The translations under genes were made by a program, and so were the position numbers. This document shows positions 25,302 through 37,238 of a DNA stretch of 64,000 nt, piece after piece. Source of the stretch: Limonium bicolor (taxonomy: Eukaryota > Streptophyta > Magnoliopsida > Caryophyllales > Plumbaginaceae). The stretch's first letter is position 1. Each line of letters starts with the position of its first letter. The stretch covers positions 142,840,982 through 142,904,981 of the forward strand of contig CM041781.1 of the NCBI GenBank assembly GCA_023374045.1, in the 5' to 3' direction. The notes beneath the pieces were generated by a model, which saw only the letters and a list, made by a program, of their open reading frames with translations, ran no database searches and was not told the origin of the DNA.

Positions 25302-25553
25302 GGTCCGGGACTTGTTGCATAACTTAAGTCTCGGACAACAAATTGACTCAAACCTCGACTTAAATCAGGCATGGTCCGGGACTTAATACACAGCCTAAGT
25401 CCCGGACCACAATGAGGCATATCTCTCGACCAGATTTCAAGCAGGGTCCGGGACCTTATACACAACTTAAATCCCGGACCACAAAGCAGAGCATCTCTCG
25501 ACCCATTTCAATGCTACGGTCCGGGACTTCATACAAAACTTGAGTCCCGGACC
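25302..25553 (+). repeat. Hairpin array in LTR2, four units
   Basis: Same 36-bp GGTCCGGGAC hairpins as in LTR1, with about 72-bp spacing. The first right arm is degraded to AAGTCTCGGACA, and one arm in the third unit has AAATCCCGG. Confidence 0.9.
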
Positions 25554-25834
25554 ATACTACTGAAATCGATAGTGTAGCGCGCGAATGTGAAGAAAAGAGA
25601 ATTATTCTCTTCATAATTAAACTGTCGCCCATGCAGCACCGATCTCCTTTCCAGCTTTGTCTTCCACACCCGTTTTTGTCCCTTCCACTGCTACTTTCAA
25701 TCATCCTCCCACCAATCCAATTATCTCCCTAAATTCAGCTCATCACCCACTTAAACACTCACCTTTCCACTCACAAAGTCCAGCATTACTGTCCACCACC
25801 AGCTGCTCCTGATACGTACTCATCAAATGAGCTC

Positions 25835-25842
25835 TATAAATA
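25835..25842 (+). promoter_or_regulatory. TATA box of Athila LTR2
   Basis: TATAAATA, identical in position and context to LTR1. Confidence 0.75.
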
Positions 25843-26853
25843 GAACTCAATCTCACTCATTTTAAACACACAATTCTGGAGAGCATCTCACACTCATCCA
25901 TCCTTTCCATTTCATATATCACCTTCCATTCATATCATCCATTTCATTAAACACCATACACGTCCACATAAACCTGGAATACACAAGCAGCTGGAGACTT
26001 CACCATTTTCTGGAGAAAGAGCAGAAGAAAGCACTGGTCACACAACGAGACTCCATTAAAGAGTCTTAAATCAGAGTTTCTTCTTCTCTTCCTCTTAATG
26101 TTGTTTATATATTTTTACGTATTTTCATTTCCATGGCTGAGTAGTTTTTATAAATTTCGGTTTGCTATGTAATCCAAATTCAAGGTTCCATTATCTTTGT
26201 GATTTACCATTTTAATAGATTAAAGTGTTGTTCCTTATTTATTTTTATAAATCTTGTGATTTGGCCAATTACTTGATTTTACCAGTTATCTGCTTATAAG
26301 TGAGAACTGCGGTAGATAATAGACAACAGGAACAACACCGGTTAATTTAGAGACGGTAATTCCTCTTGGATGTTAACTGATCATTAAACTAGATTATTCT
26401 TAAAGCTGTTAGTAATTAGTAAATTTGTAACGAGAGTTAGATTTATTAGCTGTTAATTAGATTCCACCGAGCGGGAGACCGAACGTGGAATATTTCAGAT
26501 CTGGGATTTTAATCGAAATTTTGGTGAACACATCGAAAAAGGAACCAAAGAATTAGGAGGAGTAGTAAACCGGAATTTTTCCCTTCTCATTAATTCAGAA
26601 ATATCGTTATTTTGCTCATTATTGCTCTTGCATTTATTACCGTTGTTTTTGTTTACATTTTGTTTCTCTACCTAGTAACTCAACAAACAAAACCCCCTTG
26701 TTACTTAAGTTATTTTATTAGTTTGTTCTTAAATATTAATTAAACTAAAACGCTGCCTCCCTTGGATTCGATAACCTGGAGGGACACTTCTAGGAAAACT
26801 TGCTATAATCGACCGGTATACTCGCCGTTAGTTTTTTACCCAACAAGTTAATA

Positions 26854-26869
26854 GCGCCGTTGCCGGGGA
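26854..26869 (+). other. Primer binding site of the second Athila copy
   Basis: GCGCCGTTGCCGGGGA lies 8 bp after LTR2, the intact Athila-type site. Confidence 0.87.
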
Positions 26870-27056
26870 GGCACGGTTGCTTAGTTTAATTTTTATTTAT
26901 TAAATTTTGTTTTGTTTCTGTTCTTTTTAGTTTATCCTTGTGTTATTTTATTTTGTCCATTTTATTAGCTTTGTGCAAATTGTTTCTTATTACCGGTTAT
27001 GGTAATAACCGTTTGAGTTACTGCTACACTACTGTCAGTTATCTGATTTGTGTTTT

Positions 27057-28778
27057 ATGGTTAAAACTCGTTCTGTAGGAAACCCTGAATTCGAAATTGA
27101 ACCAGAAATAGAAAGAGTAACAAGAAGGATTCGAAAAAGATTAGAGCTGGATCCTCCATTTGATCAGGAGGTGCCTCCAAAAGATTCACCAACAAAAGGA
27201 ATTGTTGAAGAAGGGATTCTAAACAACCCCCCAGAAACTAATATGGAGAATACCAATCTGGAGAGGCACATGGGGGATTACACCCGCCCAAGCGTTGAAG
27301 GGCTTATCTCACCAATAGTAATTCCTGCGTTACCAGCATGAGAGCATTGGCTGTTCAAGACACACTATGTTACTATGGTCATGAATGCACCTCAGTTCAG
27401 CGGAACAATCACCGAAGATCCCAATGTCCATCTCACCACTTTCCTGAGATTAGTAGGAGCTTGTTCTACATCAGCTTCACAAGAGGTTGCTAGATTGACT
27501 CTCTTCCCATTCTTCGTAAGAGACAGAGCTGCAGAATGGTTAAACTCTTTGACGCCCAACAGTATCACTACCTGGACGGAGTTAGCAAATTCATTTTTGG
27601 CAAAATATTTCCCTCCTTCTCGGATGCTGATTATGAGAGGAGAGATTACCAACTTTAAGCAGTTCACTGGTGAGACATTATCTGAGGCTTGGGAGCGTTT
27701 CAAAGGGATTGTGCGCAGAGTACCACACCATGGCCTAGGAGAGGAGGTAATTTTACAGTCCTTTTACAAAGATTTGCATCATTCAAGTTGTTTGTTGGTA
27801 GACACTTGTGCAGGAGGAAGCCTCATGGAGCAACCAATAGCTAGAATCAAGGAATTATTGGAGACCATTGCCAATGCATCCAATCAATGGGGAGGTGCGA
27901 GAACCGGAGAAGCTGCACCAAAGAAAGCTGCTGGAGTTTATGAAGTAGATTCGAATACTTTTCTGGCTGCCAAGATGGAAGCGATGTCTAAACAATTTGA
28001 GAAGATGTGTGCAATGATGAACCCTCAGTCAAGTGCCGCTATTGTGACCGATTCTTTCCCATAGTGTGAGTATTGTGGTAGAAGTTCCAACATGTGCCAG
28101 TGTACTTCTCAGCAAAATGAAGAGGTAAACTATCTGGGAAACAGGCAAGGGAATTACTACAACAACCAAAACAATCAAGGATATCAGCAGCAGAGGTTCC
28201 AGGGAAATAACTACAGTTAGAGGCCTCCACAGCAGAACACTCAGCATTTTCAGAGACCTCATCAAAATCAGCAAATGCAGAACCAGCAGGCACAGAAACA
28301 GCCAGCTGGTGTGAGTTCAGGTTTATTAGATATGATGCGAGAGTTTATCCTGTCGACCAATAGGAAACTCGAACAGCAAGAGAGCACCAACCATGAGAAC
28401 AAGACATTCATCTTGGAGCAGAAAGCCTTCAACAAACATCTTGAGACTCAGATTGCCCAACTAAGTGAAAAACTTTCTGATAGACCTGCAGTGGCTCTAC
28501 CTTGCCAGCCAGAGAAGAATCCTTGCGAATACGCTAAAGCAGTGACTTTGAGGAGTGGTAAGCAGCTTGATCCTTCGATCCCTGAAGCTTAGAACACTCC
28601 AGCTGAAAAAGACAAAGTTGTTAATCAAGAGGTAGAGATCATTGAAGGACCAGTGTCAGAAAATACTCCAGTTGATAAGAGTGCACAGAAAGATAGTGAG
28701 CTGACTGGTGAAGCTGCGCAGTCTTCTAGACCATCACGACGGGCGGTCCCTGAGCTCCTAGTGCCATTCCCAAATTGA
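27057..28778 (+). pseudogene. gag: Athila gag, second copy (nonsense changes, frame kept)
   Basis: The ATG at 27057 opens the same MVKTRSVGNPEFE start as the first copy. The reading frame is kept throughout, and on into protease. It is broken by in-frame stops: TGA at 27339-27341, TAG at 28062-28064, TAG near 28217, TAG near 28590 and TGA near 28776. Against the first copy, three of these are C-to-T changes (CAG or CGA codons) and two are G-to-T. The Gag core (27375-28064) retains RAAEWLNSLTP and WERFKGIVRRVPHHGL. CEYCGRSSNMCQC again lacks the zinc-knuckle histidine, so that loss predates the two copies or is ancestral. Confidence 0.9.
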
Positions 28779-29606
28779 TTGAAAAAGAGAGACCTCGACG
28801 AGCAGTTTGGTAAGTTCCTTAGCATTTTTAAGAAACTAACAATTAATATTCCCTTTTCAGATGCTTTGACGCAGATGCCTATCTATGCGAAGTTCTTGAA
28901 AGACATACTATCAAATAGAAGGTCATTAGTTGAGAAGGAGACGGTACAATTGATAGAAAAAGTTTCTGCAGTGCTTAGCAAGAACCTTCCACCAAAGCTC
29001 GATGATCCCGGCTTACCAATCATCCCATGCTCAATAGGTAATGTCGATTGTGGTAAGGGTCTCTGTGACTTGGGAGCTAGCATTAATTTGATGCCTTTAT
29101 CCATGTATCTTAAGCTTGGATTAGGAGAGTGTAACCCTACTCGCATTACCTTACAATTAGCAGATAGATCCATTATCTTTCCAAAGGGTGTGGTTAGAGA
29201 TTTGGTTGTTTCTGTTGGCACTTTTATTTTTCCCGCTGATTTTGTAATTCTAGATATGGAGGAAGACAAGGAAGTACCCTTAATTCTTGGCCGCCCTTTC
29301 ATGCGAACAGCTAGGACCCTCATTGATGTTGAGGGTGGTAAGATAATATTGAGAATGCATGATGAACAGCTTGTTTTTGACATGTCAAAGGTTACAAAAC
29401 ACCCATCTGATGTACATGCTTGTTTTAGTTTGGAATCTATTGACTCTCTGATGCAGGATTATGTATTTAGCCATGCTGACATTGATGAGTTAGAGAAATG
29501 CTTAGTGGAATCCATAGATGGAATTCATGATGATCCGGAGGTCTCTGCTGGCATTCCAATTGTCAGCAGGAGGACGATATCGAAAAGGCCCCACTATAGA
29601 ACGTGA
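28779..29606 (+). pseudogene. Athila protease, second copy (open frame)
   Basis: The retropepsin frame is uninterrupted here. CDLGASINLMPLSMYLKLGL (about residues 96-115) has the catalytic Asp in DLGAS, and [20 protein letters not shown] (about residues 168-187) matches the second half of the fold. It is in frame with gag, consistent with a gag-pro polyprotein, and ends at 29606 just after the pol frame (29518) has begun. It cannot be expressed from gag because of the upstream stops. Confidence 0.85.
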
Positions 29607-30540
29607 AAAGCTAGAGAGGGACCCTCAGGAGTTGATTCCCTCTATCAAAGAACCACCATCCTTGGAGATGAAACCTCTCCCCAGCCATTTAAAATATGTT
29701 TTCTTAATTGAACCCTCTAGTTTGCCTGTCATTATCTCTATAGAACTAACTGATAAACAGGAGGAACAACTAATGCAGGTGCTTAGGAAGAACAAGAAGG
29801 CGATAGGTTGGTCAATCGCTGATATCCAGGGGATAGCTCCACACTTTTGTACACACCGCATCTTTCTTGAAGAAAACTATAAACCACTAGTTCAACCCCA
29901 GAGAAGATTGAACCCAAACATGAAGGAGGTGGTAAAGAAGGAAGTCATTAAGCTTCTCGATGCAGGAATTATTTATGCAATTTCTGATAGTGAATGGGTG
30001 AGCCCTAAACAAGTAGTGCCCAAGAAAGGGGGATTTACTGTAATTCCCAATGATAAAGGTGAGTTAGTTCCTCAAAGAACTATTACAGGGCATAGAGTGT
30101 GCATTGACTATCGAAAGTTGAATGCTACAACCAGAAAAGATCATTTCCCTCTTCCTTTCATTGACCAAATATTGGAGAGACTTGCAGGACATAAATATTA
30201 CTGTTTCTTGGATGGTTACTCTGGGTATTTTCAGATACCTATTGCTGAAGAGGACCAAGAGAAAACAACTTTCACATACCCATATGGCACTTATGCCTAC
30301 CGACGCATGCCCTTCGGTTTATGTAACGCTCCAGCTACCTTCCAGCGTTGCATGACAGCCATATTTTCTGACTACATTGAAAAATGCATCGAGGTATTCA
30401 TTGATGATTTTTCAGTTTTTGGACTCACTTTTGACTCTTGTTTGGAAAATTTGGATCATATCTTAGCCAGGTGCAGAGAAACCAATTTAGTCATGAACTG
30501 GGAAAAATGCCATTTCATGGTGCATATACAACCAAAATGA
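29518..30540 (+). pseudogene. Athila reverse transcriptase, second copy, 3'-truncated
   Basis: The pol frame overlaps the protease frame by 89 bp in a different phase. It holds SIKEPPSLEMKPLPSHLKY, KKAIGWSIADIQGIAPHFC, VCIDYRKLN, YRRMPFGLCNAPATFQRC and the catalytic VFIDDFSVFG, where the first copy has VFMDDFSVFG. After NWEKCHFMV the protein switches to unrelated residues from the fused LTR-X DNA and stops at 30540. Thumb, RNase H and integrase are missing. The domain as seen is uninterrupted but cannot support transposition. Confidence 0.9.
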
Positions 30541-31295
30541 TTACCCATGTTCAAACGACTACCCCGTCATACTCTTGAACGGCTTCCAGCTCCCTGTACC
30601 TGAAATAGGAAAAAGAAGAGAAAGGGTGGCCCCCTAGGGGCTCAGCACCTTTGCTGGTATGGTAATCCCGCAGCCCGCATGCTACCGGGCCACACACAAC
30701 TATTTGTCGTCTTAGCATGCGGTTGATTATATTTAAATCATGCATGTACACCATAAACACACAACACATTACAATCCACCACAGTGGTCACAACAAATAC
30801 AGACAACACATCTACACTAAAAAAAAATCACTCTTTGTGTTCTTTGACCCTAGAGTGTTTCCCCTCTATTGGTGCTACTTCCTCGATAGACGACACTTGC
30901 CCACTAGTCGGGTTATCCATAAACGTCTCTTTTATAAACTGGGATTCATATCCATGATCCACATACTCCACATAACAACACTTTTCACGTTTCAACGTGC
31001 ATATAACATAACATCGCAATGGGAACTGCAGTACAACAATAACACATAACATAACGGGAACGGTTCTCTTAGGAACCGACCCAAACATAGTTAATTCACT
31101 TGTGAGCCTAGAGAATGATGTCACCCTCATGATAAACTCGTTATACAACACTCGTTAACGTCCTAATAGTCGGACGAGTAACTTAACTTAATGATGGATC
31201 GGATATAGTGACCCGAACACACCACACAAACACATGTTCCCCCTAAACCGATCATAAGTCAAATAGCTAAGCTTTGGAGTAAGCTAGTGGGAGAT
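30523..31295 (-). repeat. Second copy of the LTR-X flank, the unoccupied site for LTR-Z
   Basis: These 773 bp match 8154-8594 plus 13472-13803 (also 773 bp) with few differences, and lack LTR-Z: the single CACAT is at about 30960-30964. It ends in GAGAT (31291-31295) immediately before LTR3, so the Athila insertion point was copied too. The left edge shares only a 2-bp CA with the reverse-transcriptase sequence. Confidence 0.93.
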
Positions 31296-31548
31296 TGTTG
31301 ATAAGTCAGAAATTTACCTATTTCTGCATGGTCTTTTGATACCAGATTCGTTGCTATTTACTGCTAAATTCCTGTCTTTTAAGTGTTTTTATGTCTCTTG
31401 CTGCAATTGTCTTCTTTTATGGCTTTTATGTGCTTTTTCAGGTATTTGATCTCAAAAGAAACATGTTCATATCATTGTTGGAGACCATAGTTTTTCAAAC
31501 AAGCTAAATGGAGTCAGGAAGGTCATCTCTCGACCTAAATTCAGATAT

Positions 31549-31729
31549 GGTCCGGGACTTAATACACAACCTAAGTCCCGGACCACAATGAGGCATATCT
31601 CTCGACCAGATTTCAAGCAGGGTCTGGGACCTTATACACAACTTAAGTCCCGGACCACAAAGCAGAGCAACTCTCGACCCATTTCAATGCTACGGTCCGG
31701 GACTTCATACAAAACTTGAGTCCCGGACC
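31549..31729 (+). repeat. Hairpin array in LTR3, three units
   Basis: One 72-bp unit fewer than LTR1 and LTR2. The join gives a composite first unit with the flank of unit 1 and the loop of unit 2, consistent with a one-unit contraction. Confidence 0.9.
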
Positions 31730-32009
31730 ATACTACTGAAATCGACAGTGTAGCGCGCGAACGTGAAGAAAAGAGAATTATTCTCTTCATAATTAAATTG
31801 TCGCCCATGCAGCACCGATCTCCTTTCCAGCTTTGTGTTCCACACTCGTTTTTGTCCCTTCCACTGCCACTTTCAATCATCCTCCCACTAATCCAATTAT
31901 CTCCTAAATTCATCTCATCACCCACTTAAACACTCACCTTTCCACTCCCAAAGTCCAGCATTACTGTCCACCACCAGCTGCTCCTGCTACGTACTCATCA
32001 AATGAGCTC

Positions 32010-32017
32010 TATAAATA
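32010..32017 (+). promoter_or_regulatory. TATA box of Athila LTR3
   Basis: TATAAATA, as in LTR1 and LTR2. Confidence 0.75.
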
Positions 32018-33043
32018 GAACTCAATCTCACTCATTTTAAACACACAATTCTGGAGAGCATCTCACACTCATCCGTCCTTTCCATTTCATATATCACCTT
32101 CCATTCATATCATCCATTTCATTAAACACCATACACGTCCACATAAACCTAGAATACACAAGCAGCTGGAGACTTCACCATTTTCTGGAGAAAGAGCAGA
32201 AGAAAGCACTGGTCACACACCGAGACTCCATTAAAGAGTCTTAAATCAGAGTTTCTTCTTCTCTTCCTCTTTAATGTTGTTTACATATTTTTACAGTATT
32301 TTCATTTTCATGGCTGAGTAGTTTTTATAAATTTTGGTTTGCTATGTAATCCAAATTCAAGGTTCCATTATCTTTGTGATTTACCATTTTAATAGATTAA
32401 AGTGTTGTTCCTTATTTATTTTTATAAATCTGGTGATTTGGCCAATTACTTGATTTTACCAGTTATCTGCTTATAAGTGAGAACTGCGATAGATAATAGA
32501 CAACAGGAACAACACCGGTTAATTTGGAGACGGTAATTCCTCTAGGATATTAACTTATCATTAAACTGGATTATTCTTAAAGCTGTTAGCAATTAGTAAA
32601 TTTGTAACGAGTGAAATACCCCAAACCTTGGTATGTTGTGTAAATGTTAAACTATGGTATTTAAAGGCTAAAAAGTGCCTTAGAAACATAATGAACCATT
32701 TAAACCATGGTAAAACACAATAAAACACTAAGACACGGTTTGAGCAAAAACATGCTCTAAGGTTGGAGTGAACTTGGCTAGGACCCAAAGAGCCTACCAA
32801 GACTTGATAATATTTAATTATGACTTTATAAGGCTAATTAAGTCCTTAGGAAACTTTGGTAGACAATGAAACCAAACAAAACACAAATAAATACCTTAAG
32901 GTCAATATGGGCTAAAATGTGCTCTAAGCTTGGGATAAATGTGTATAAGACCTAATGGTCATACCTATGCCTTATTTATATGTTAATGAACATATTAAAT
33001 CAATTACTATAGAAAACCAAGCTTGAAAACAAGTTAAAACACA

Positions 33044-33075
33044 AAATGTGCTTTAAGAAGTCTTAAAGCACGTTT
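33044..33075 (+). promoter_or_regulatory. Conserved U3 hairpin in LTR-C
   Basis: Stem AAATGTGCTTTAAG / CTTAAAGCACGTTT, one mismatch; the position is equivalent to 3795-3826. Confidence 0.65.
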
Positions 33076-35007
33076 TTGAAAAATTGTCTTGTAAATGAGT
33101 TTTGAATGGCTAAATGTCCATCATTACTCTTTAATTAACATGTGTACTATATAGTATCACATTTGGGTGGCTATATCAATGGGAAATCAAAATTTTCACT
33201 TCTATGTGCCTTGTTTTAGTGAATAGTGATTTTTATAAGCTAGTTTGTAACATATGATGTTATAAGTAATTAAATGAGTCAATAAAGACTATATTACCCT
33301 CATTATAATATGGGGGCCGGTTTTCTAAGGTGTGGTGACTCACCACCCTCTTGTTATTTTGTTAAGTAAATAATGATGACTAATGAATGTACTATTTACT
33401 TTAAAGCTACAAATATCTTCTAAAAGTAAACCAATCTTCATTCTCTCATTTCCTTTCTTCATTCACATGGTTTCACCTTCTTCATTCTCCCTTCTTGCTG
33501 TTCTCTCTCGGTAATACACAATACCACCATGGAAGTCCGTCTTTGACCACATGTAAAACCTAGCTCACTTAACCAAATCAAAAACAAACACCATCATTCT
33601 CTTCCTCTCATCAAGCTCTTCATTTCTATCTTCTCAAAATTTGAAGATCACCATTTCGGTGCCATGGAGTTCCACCATTGATGGAGCTTGAGCTTGTCTT
33701 TCCACATATTATTGATCTCCTTTGCTTCTAGGTAAGGAATCTCAAAGAAAAATCAAGTTTCCTCCATGTTTTGTGTGTGACCGAAAATATTCATTGATGG
33801 AGCTCCTTGTGTTGCTTTGTTCTAGCTCCATTTGAATCTTTCAAGGACTAGGTGGAGTCCTCTCTTCATAGATATTCAAACACCCTCCAAAGATTAAGGT
33901 AAAACAACTACATTAATGTTTTGAAATAATGTAAACCTAGGGTTTACAATGAGATGGAGCTTAAAGCTTGAATACTCATTATGTTGTTTGTATAATGTTT
34001 AGTAGTTGACAAGGAATCAAATACCTTATCGGTTTGTAAGGAAACAAGAAAGAAGTTTGTGAGGAAAAGAGGTAATTATGCTATCTCAAAGTAGTTTAAT
34101 GCCTTAGGAGAAATAAGCTTATAATGCTTGTTAAAACTACCTAAAGAGCAAATGGTGAATGACCTAGTAAAGTGTTCTCAAGGAGACTAGTAAAAGAACA
34201 TATGTATTGGTGTATGTATTTGCAGGTCAAAGGCTTATGTATTGTGGAAATTCAGTGTTTAAGGATTATGCAATTTAAGGGCCTAAGAGCCATGTTATTT
34301 AAGGGCCTAAGTGCCAAGCAAGTTTAATTATGCACTATATTGTGATGTAGTGTAAATTTGGTGAAGTTTTGTGAGTGATAGTGTTCTTGATGGAATTAGG
34401 TGTTCTTGAGTGTTTAATGGTGAAAACTATGAGTTTTGGAATGATGATGTGCTAAGAGAACCCATGGCAAAATTTGTAAAATGTATAAGGAGTTCTAAGT
34501 GCTTAAATGAACTTAGGTGAACTAGGAAATTGTTAGGAATGGATACATGCTTCACTAAGGAAGAACACATGCATTAAGGTGTTCTAAGGTGCTATAAGGA
34601 TTTAGACATTGTCTTGGAAGTTCTAGGAATTCAAGGTGTGTTATGAGAATGTATTTAAGTCTTGGAGAAGTTTGTTTAAGGTTTAGGTAATGTTGGTATC
34701 CAAGGAATAAATGATGTTTAAGTAGGTAATGCTTGGGAGATGATGTTATGAAGGTGAAGAAGCATTATAGTGTAGTGGTCATTTAAGGTGAAACACCACT
34801 TAGAAAACCAAAAGGAAATGTTACAAGCGTTAAGAGATTTGATAAGAAGATTGAGTAACAAGTTGGACCATGTTTTAAGGTAAATCAAAGTGATATTCTA
34901 GTATTAGAATATGCCTAAGTTCATGTATGAAGCTTGGGTAATTAAAGGATGAAGATAAGAGGTGAAACAAGACTTGGAAAATGAGGTTCTGGCCCGTCCG
35001 AACTACC

Positions 35008-35243
35008 GTCCGAACGTGGACGTTCGGACGTGCCTGTGTGCGCGTGAGTTTTCTGACCTTCGATTGATGTCCGAACTACCGTCCGAACATGGAAGTTCGG
35101 ACACACATAATTCATTCTCTGGTTTGGCTTCGAACGGCGTCCGAACTTGGGAAGTCCGGACGCAAGTTCGGACATCCACCAATTTGCACCCTTAGAGTCT
35201 CGAACGGTGTCCGAACTTGAGAAGTCCGGACACAAGTTCGGAC
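35008..35243 (+). repeat. GTCCGAAC hairpin array, four units, in LTR-C
   Basis: Units start at 35008, 35081, 35139 and 35209, separated by 58-73 bp. Units 3 and 4 have a three-part form: GTCCGAACTTG, then GAAGTCCGGAC, then CAAGTTCGGAC. The first and third parts pair perfectly. LTR-B lacks this array. Confidence 0.9.
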
Positions 35244-37226
35244 AAGGCGCTGAATGGACCAAAAACATTGTTTAAAGAATGGAAATGGTGTGTAATGATG
35301 GGGATTGATGGTTAATGATGTTATGAGGATGTTAAGGACATGTTAGGTGAGTTTTAATGACAATTAAGTGGGTGAAAAGTTGTAATAAAATGTGAAAGTA
35401 AAACAAGTTAAAAAGTGAAGTTATGTAACTAAGTTAACGGGGAAAAATTATAAGCATTAGACATTAAATAATCAAGCAACCCCGATGTTAATATAAACAC
35501 ATGTGATGTTAACAGTTGTTCGAGGATTTGCTCGAGGAACATAAGTGGACGTGGTAAAATGGACTCCGCTGACAGGTATGGTTTTCTTGCAACCTGTGTC
35601 CTACCGGATTACACCGGCTTGTATGCCAATATGTTTTACTGAGTGTTTGCCACCTTGTAAGATTAAAACATGTAATGAGTTTATAGTAATTCATTTATGT
35701 GGCGAATTTGGCCTCCGATACCATTTAACCTCAAATATGTGTTAAACCTTAGCTAACCAAATCTAGGAACACATGAGTGATCGGTATTCGGAGTTGACGG
35801 CCCAAACCTTGGGAACGTGCTAACCACGGCTATGTGTGAGTTAGTTGGACATTGTTGTTGTACGCAAGTGTGTGAACCTCCCTTGTGTGCTTAACTCGGT
35901 ATGATACCGTATGGTGTGTGGATGTGGTAGGCTCCATAATGGATCTCTAACTACTTATTTATAAGTGTATATGTACTAATGGGGGGTGAGGAGTCCGGTT
36001 GTTCCGGCCACGCGTGTGATGGACGGGAGTCGATATCATATCCGGTTCGGCTCTCTTGGTGTATGTATAGGTGGTATTCCAATTTGGTTTCTACCTTCCC
36101 TTAGCTTATCCAAAGCTAGTTACTGACTCACGTCAGGCCATAGGGGCATACGTATGTTATTTCGGTGTGCTTGGGATTACTATATCCGACACACCTTTGG
36201 TATAAGTTAACCGTTCTATATAACCGGACGGTAACAAGGTTGGTAACGAGCTTAACATGGGATTGGCAAAAATCCCTAGGCTCTCATGGTATACTAACTA
36301 TGGTGGAAGGTTCCTTGTGAGAACCGATTTTATGGTGTTATGTAATGTTATGGTGCTATGCAAATTCCCTTGCTATGCTATGGAATATATATATATTGGA
36401 TGTTTTAAATGAATGCGATGTCATCATGTGTACGTCGAAACAAGAAAGGTGTTGTTATGTTTTATTATGTGAGAAATGAGATATGTTGTATGATATGGAG
36501 TGTGTGGATCATGGAAATGAATCCCAGTTTGTGACAAGAGGCGTTTAGGGATAACCCGATTAATGGGTACGTGTCGTTCATTAAAGAAGTAGCTCCGTTT
36601 TAGAGGAGAGCCACTCTAAGGTTAAAGGAATCATTGGATGGTTTGTTAAGTGTGGATGTGTTGGATATATGTTGAGCCCTATCGTTGGGTGTATGCAAAG
36701 TGTTGTGTGTTTATGGTTTGTATGCATGATTTAAATATAATCAACTGCATGCTAAGACGACAATTAGTTGTGCGTGGCCCGGTAGCATGTGGGCTGCGGG
36801 ATTACCATACCAGCAAAGGTGCTGAGCCCCTTGGGGGCCACCCTTTCTCTCCTTTTCTATTTCAGGCACAAGGAGCTGGAAGCCGTTCGAGAGTAGGACG
36901 GGGTAGATATTTATACATGGGTAGTCATTTAATGGCGTAAGCATTGTAGGCGTAGTAAGTCCGAAATTGTTATCGGCATTAGTTTGTAAATACTCGGTAC
37001 AGTGGGAATGTATGTAATAATAAATGTTGGAGACGGAATAAGGATTGTATTGTGTAGTTGCTCGGGAATCTAGTCCATCAGACCGATACGATGTACATGT
37101 ATTAGCCTTGTTAGCCACGTGGGTGGTTAACGGCGTGTAACACCATTGAATTAAGTAATGTGATGAGTTGAATTTTCCGCTGCAATTTGATGTTATGTGT
37201 ACGGAGGTAGGTGGGGTGTTACAAAG

Positions 37227-37238
37227 TGGTATCAGAGC
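37227..37238 (+). other. Primer binding site after LTR-C
   Basis: TGGTATCAGAGC lies 3 bp after the LTR. It is complementary to the 3' end of plant initiator methionine tRNA, the common primer of chromoviruses and many Copia elements. GAAGTATCGCTCTGATGAC follows and could fold back on it. Confidence 0.92.

Larger units (their letters stand above)
13804..26845 (+). mobile_element. Athila-type Ty3/gypsy element, full length (13.0 kb), coding regions decayed
   Basis: The structure is LTR1 (13804-15604), primer site, gag, protease, reverse transcriptase, RNase H, integrase, hairpin array, third ORF, polypurine tract (25033-25048) and LTR2 (25049-26845). LTR ends are TGTTG...CAACA. There is no chromodomain, the reverse transcriptase has an MDDF catalytic box, and the primer site is the GCGCCGTTGCCGGGGA type used by Athila. 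The upstream target duplication is GAGAT. LTR1 and LTR2 differ by a few percent by eye, being worst in the first 200 bp. The internal region has many stops and frameshifts, so it is not autonomous. After LTR2 a second, truncated internal region follows instead of flanking DNA. Confidence 0.92.
25049..26845 (+). repeat. Athila LTR2
   Basis: 1797 bp. It contains four hairpins (25302-25553), with substitutions in the right arm of the first, and a TATA box at 25835-25842. It is shared as the 3' LTR of the first internal region and the 5' LTR of the second. Confidence 0.93.
26846..30524 (+). mobile_element. Second Athila internal region, truncated inside reverse transcriptase
   Basis: This copy follows LTR2 with its own primer site, gag, protease and the first part of reverse transcriptase. 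It then stops at 30524, where LTR-X flank begins. It has far fewer indels than the first copy; its damage is mostly single-base nonsense changes. The arrangement LTR-internal-LTR-internal is the expected product of unequal LTR recombination. Confidence 0.9.
31296..32611 (+). repeat. Athila LTR3, 5' part
   Basis: It begins TGTTGATAAG after GAGAT and follows LTR1 to the equivalent of 15193, where LTR-C has inserted. The remaining 3' part must lie beyond the window. It has three hairpins (31549-31729) and a TATA box (32010-32017). It is a copy of LTR1 created by the block duplication. Confidence 0.92.
32612..37223 (+). repeat. LTR-C, complete 4.6-kb 5' LTR of a non-coding element
   Basis: It runs from TGAAATACCCC at 32612 to GGGGTGTTACA at 37223 and is followed by a primer site. 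The left target duplication would be ACGAG (32607-32611); the right copy is not in the window. It is the same family as LTR-B and LTR-X but about 1 kb longer. Landmarks: hairpin 33044-33075, donor-like AGGTAAGG at 33732, hairpin array 35008-35243, acceptor-like TTTCAG at 36860-36865, G-box 37116-37121. Its short open frames are not conserved between copies. Confidence 0.92.
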
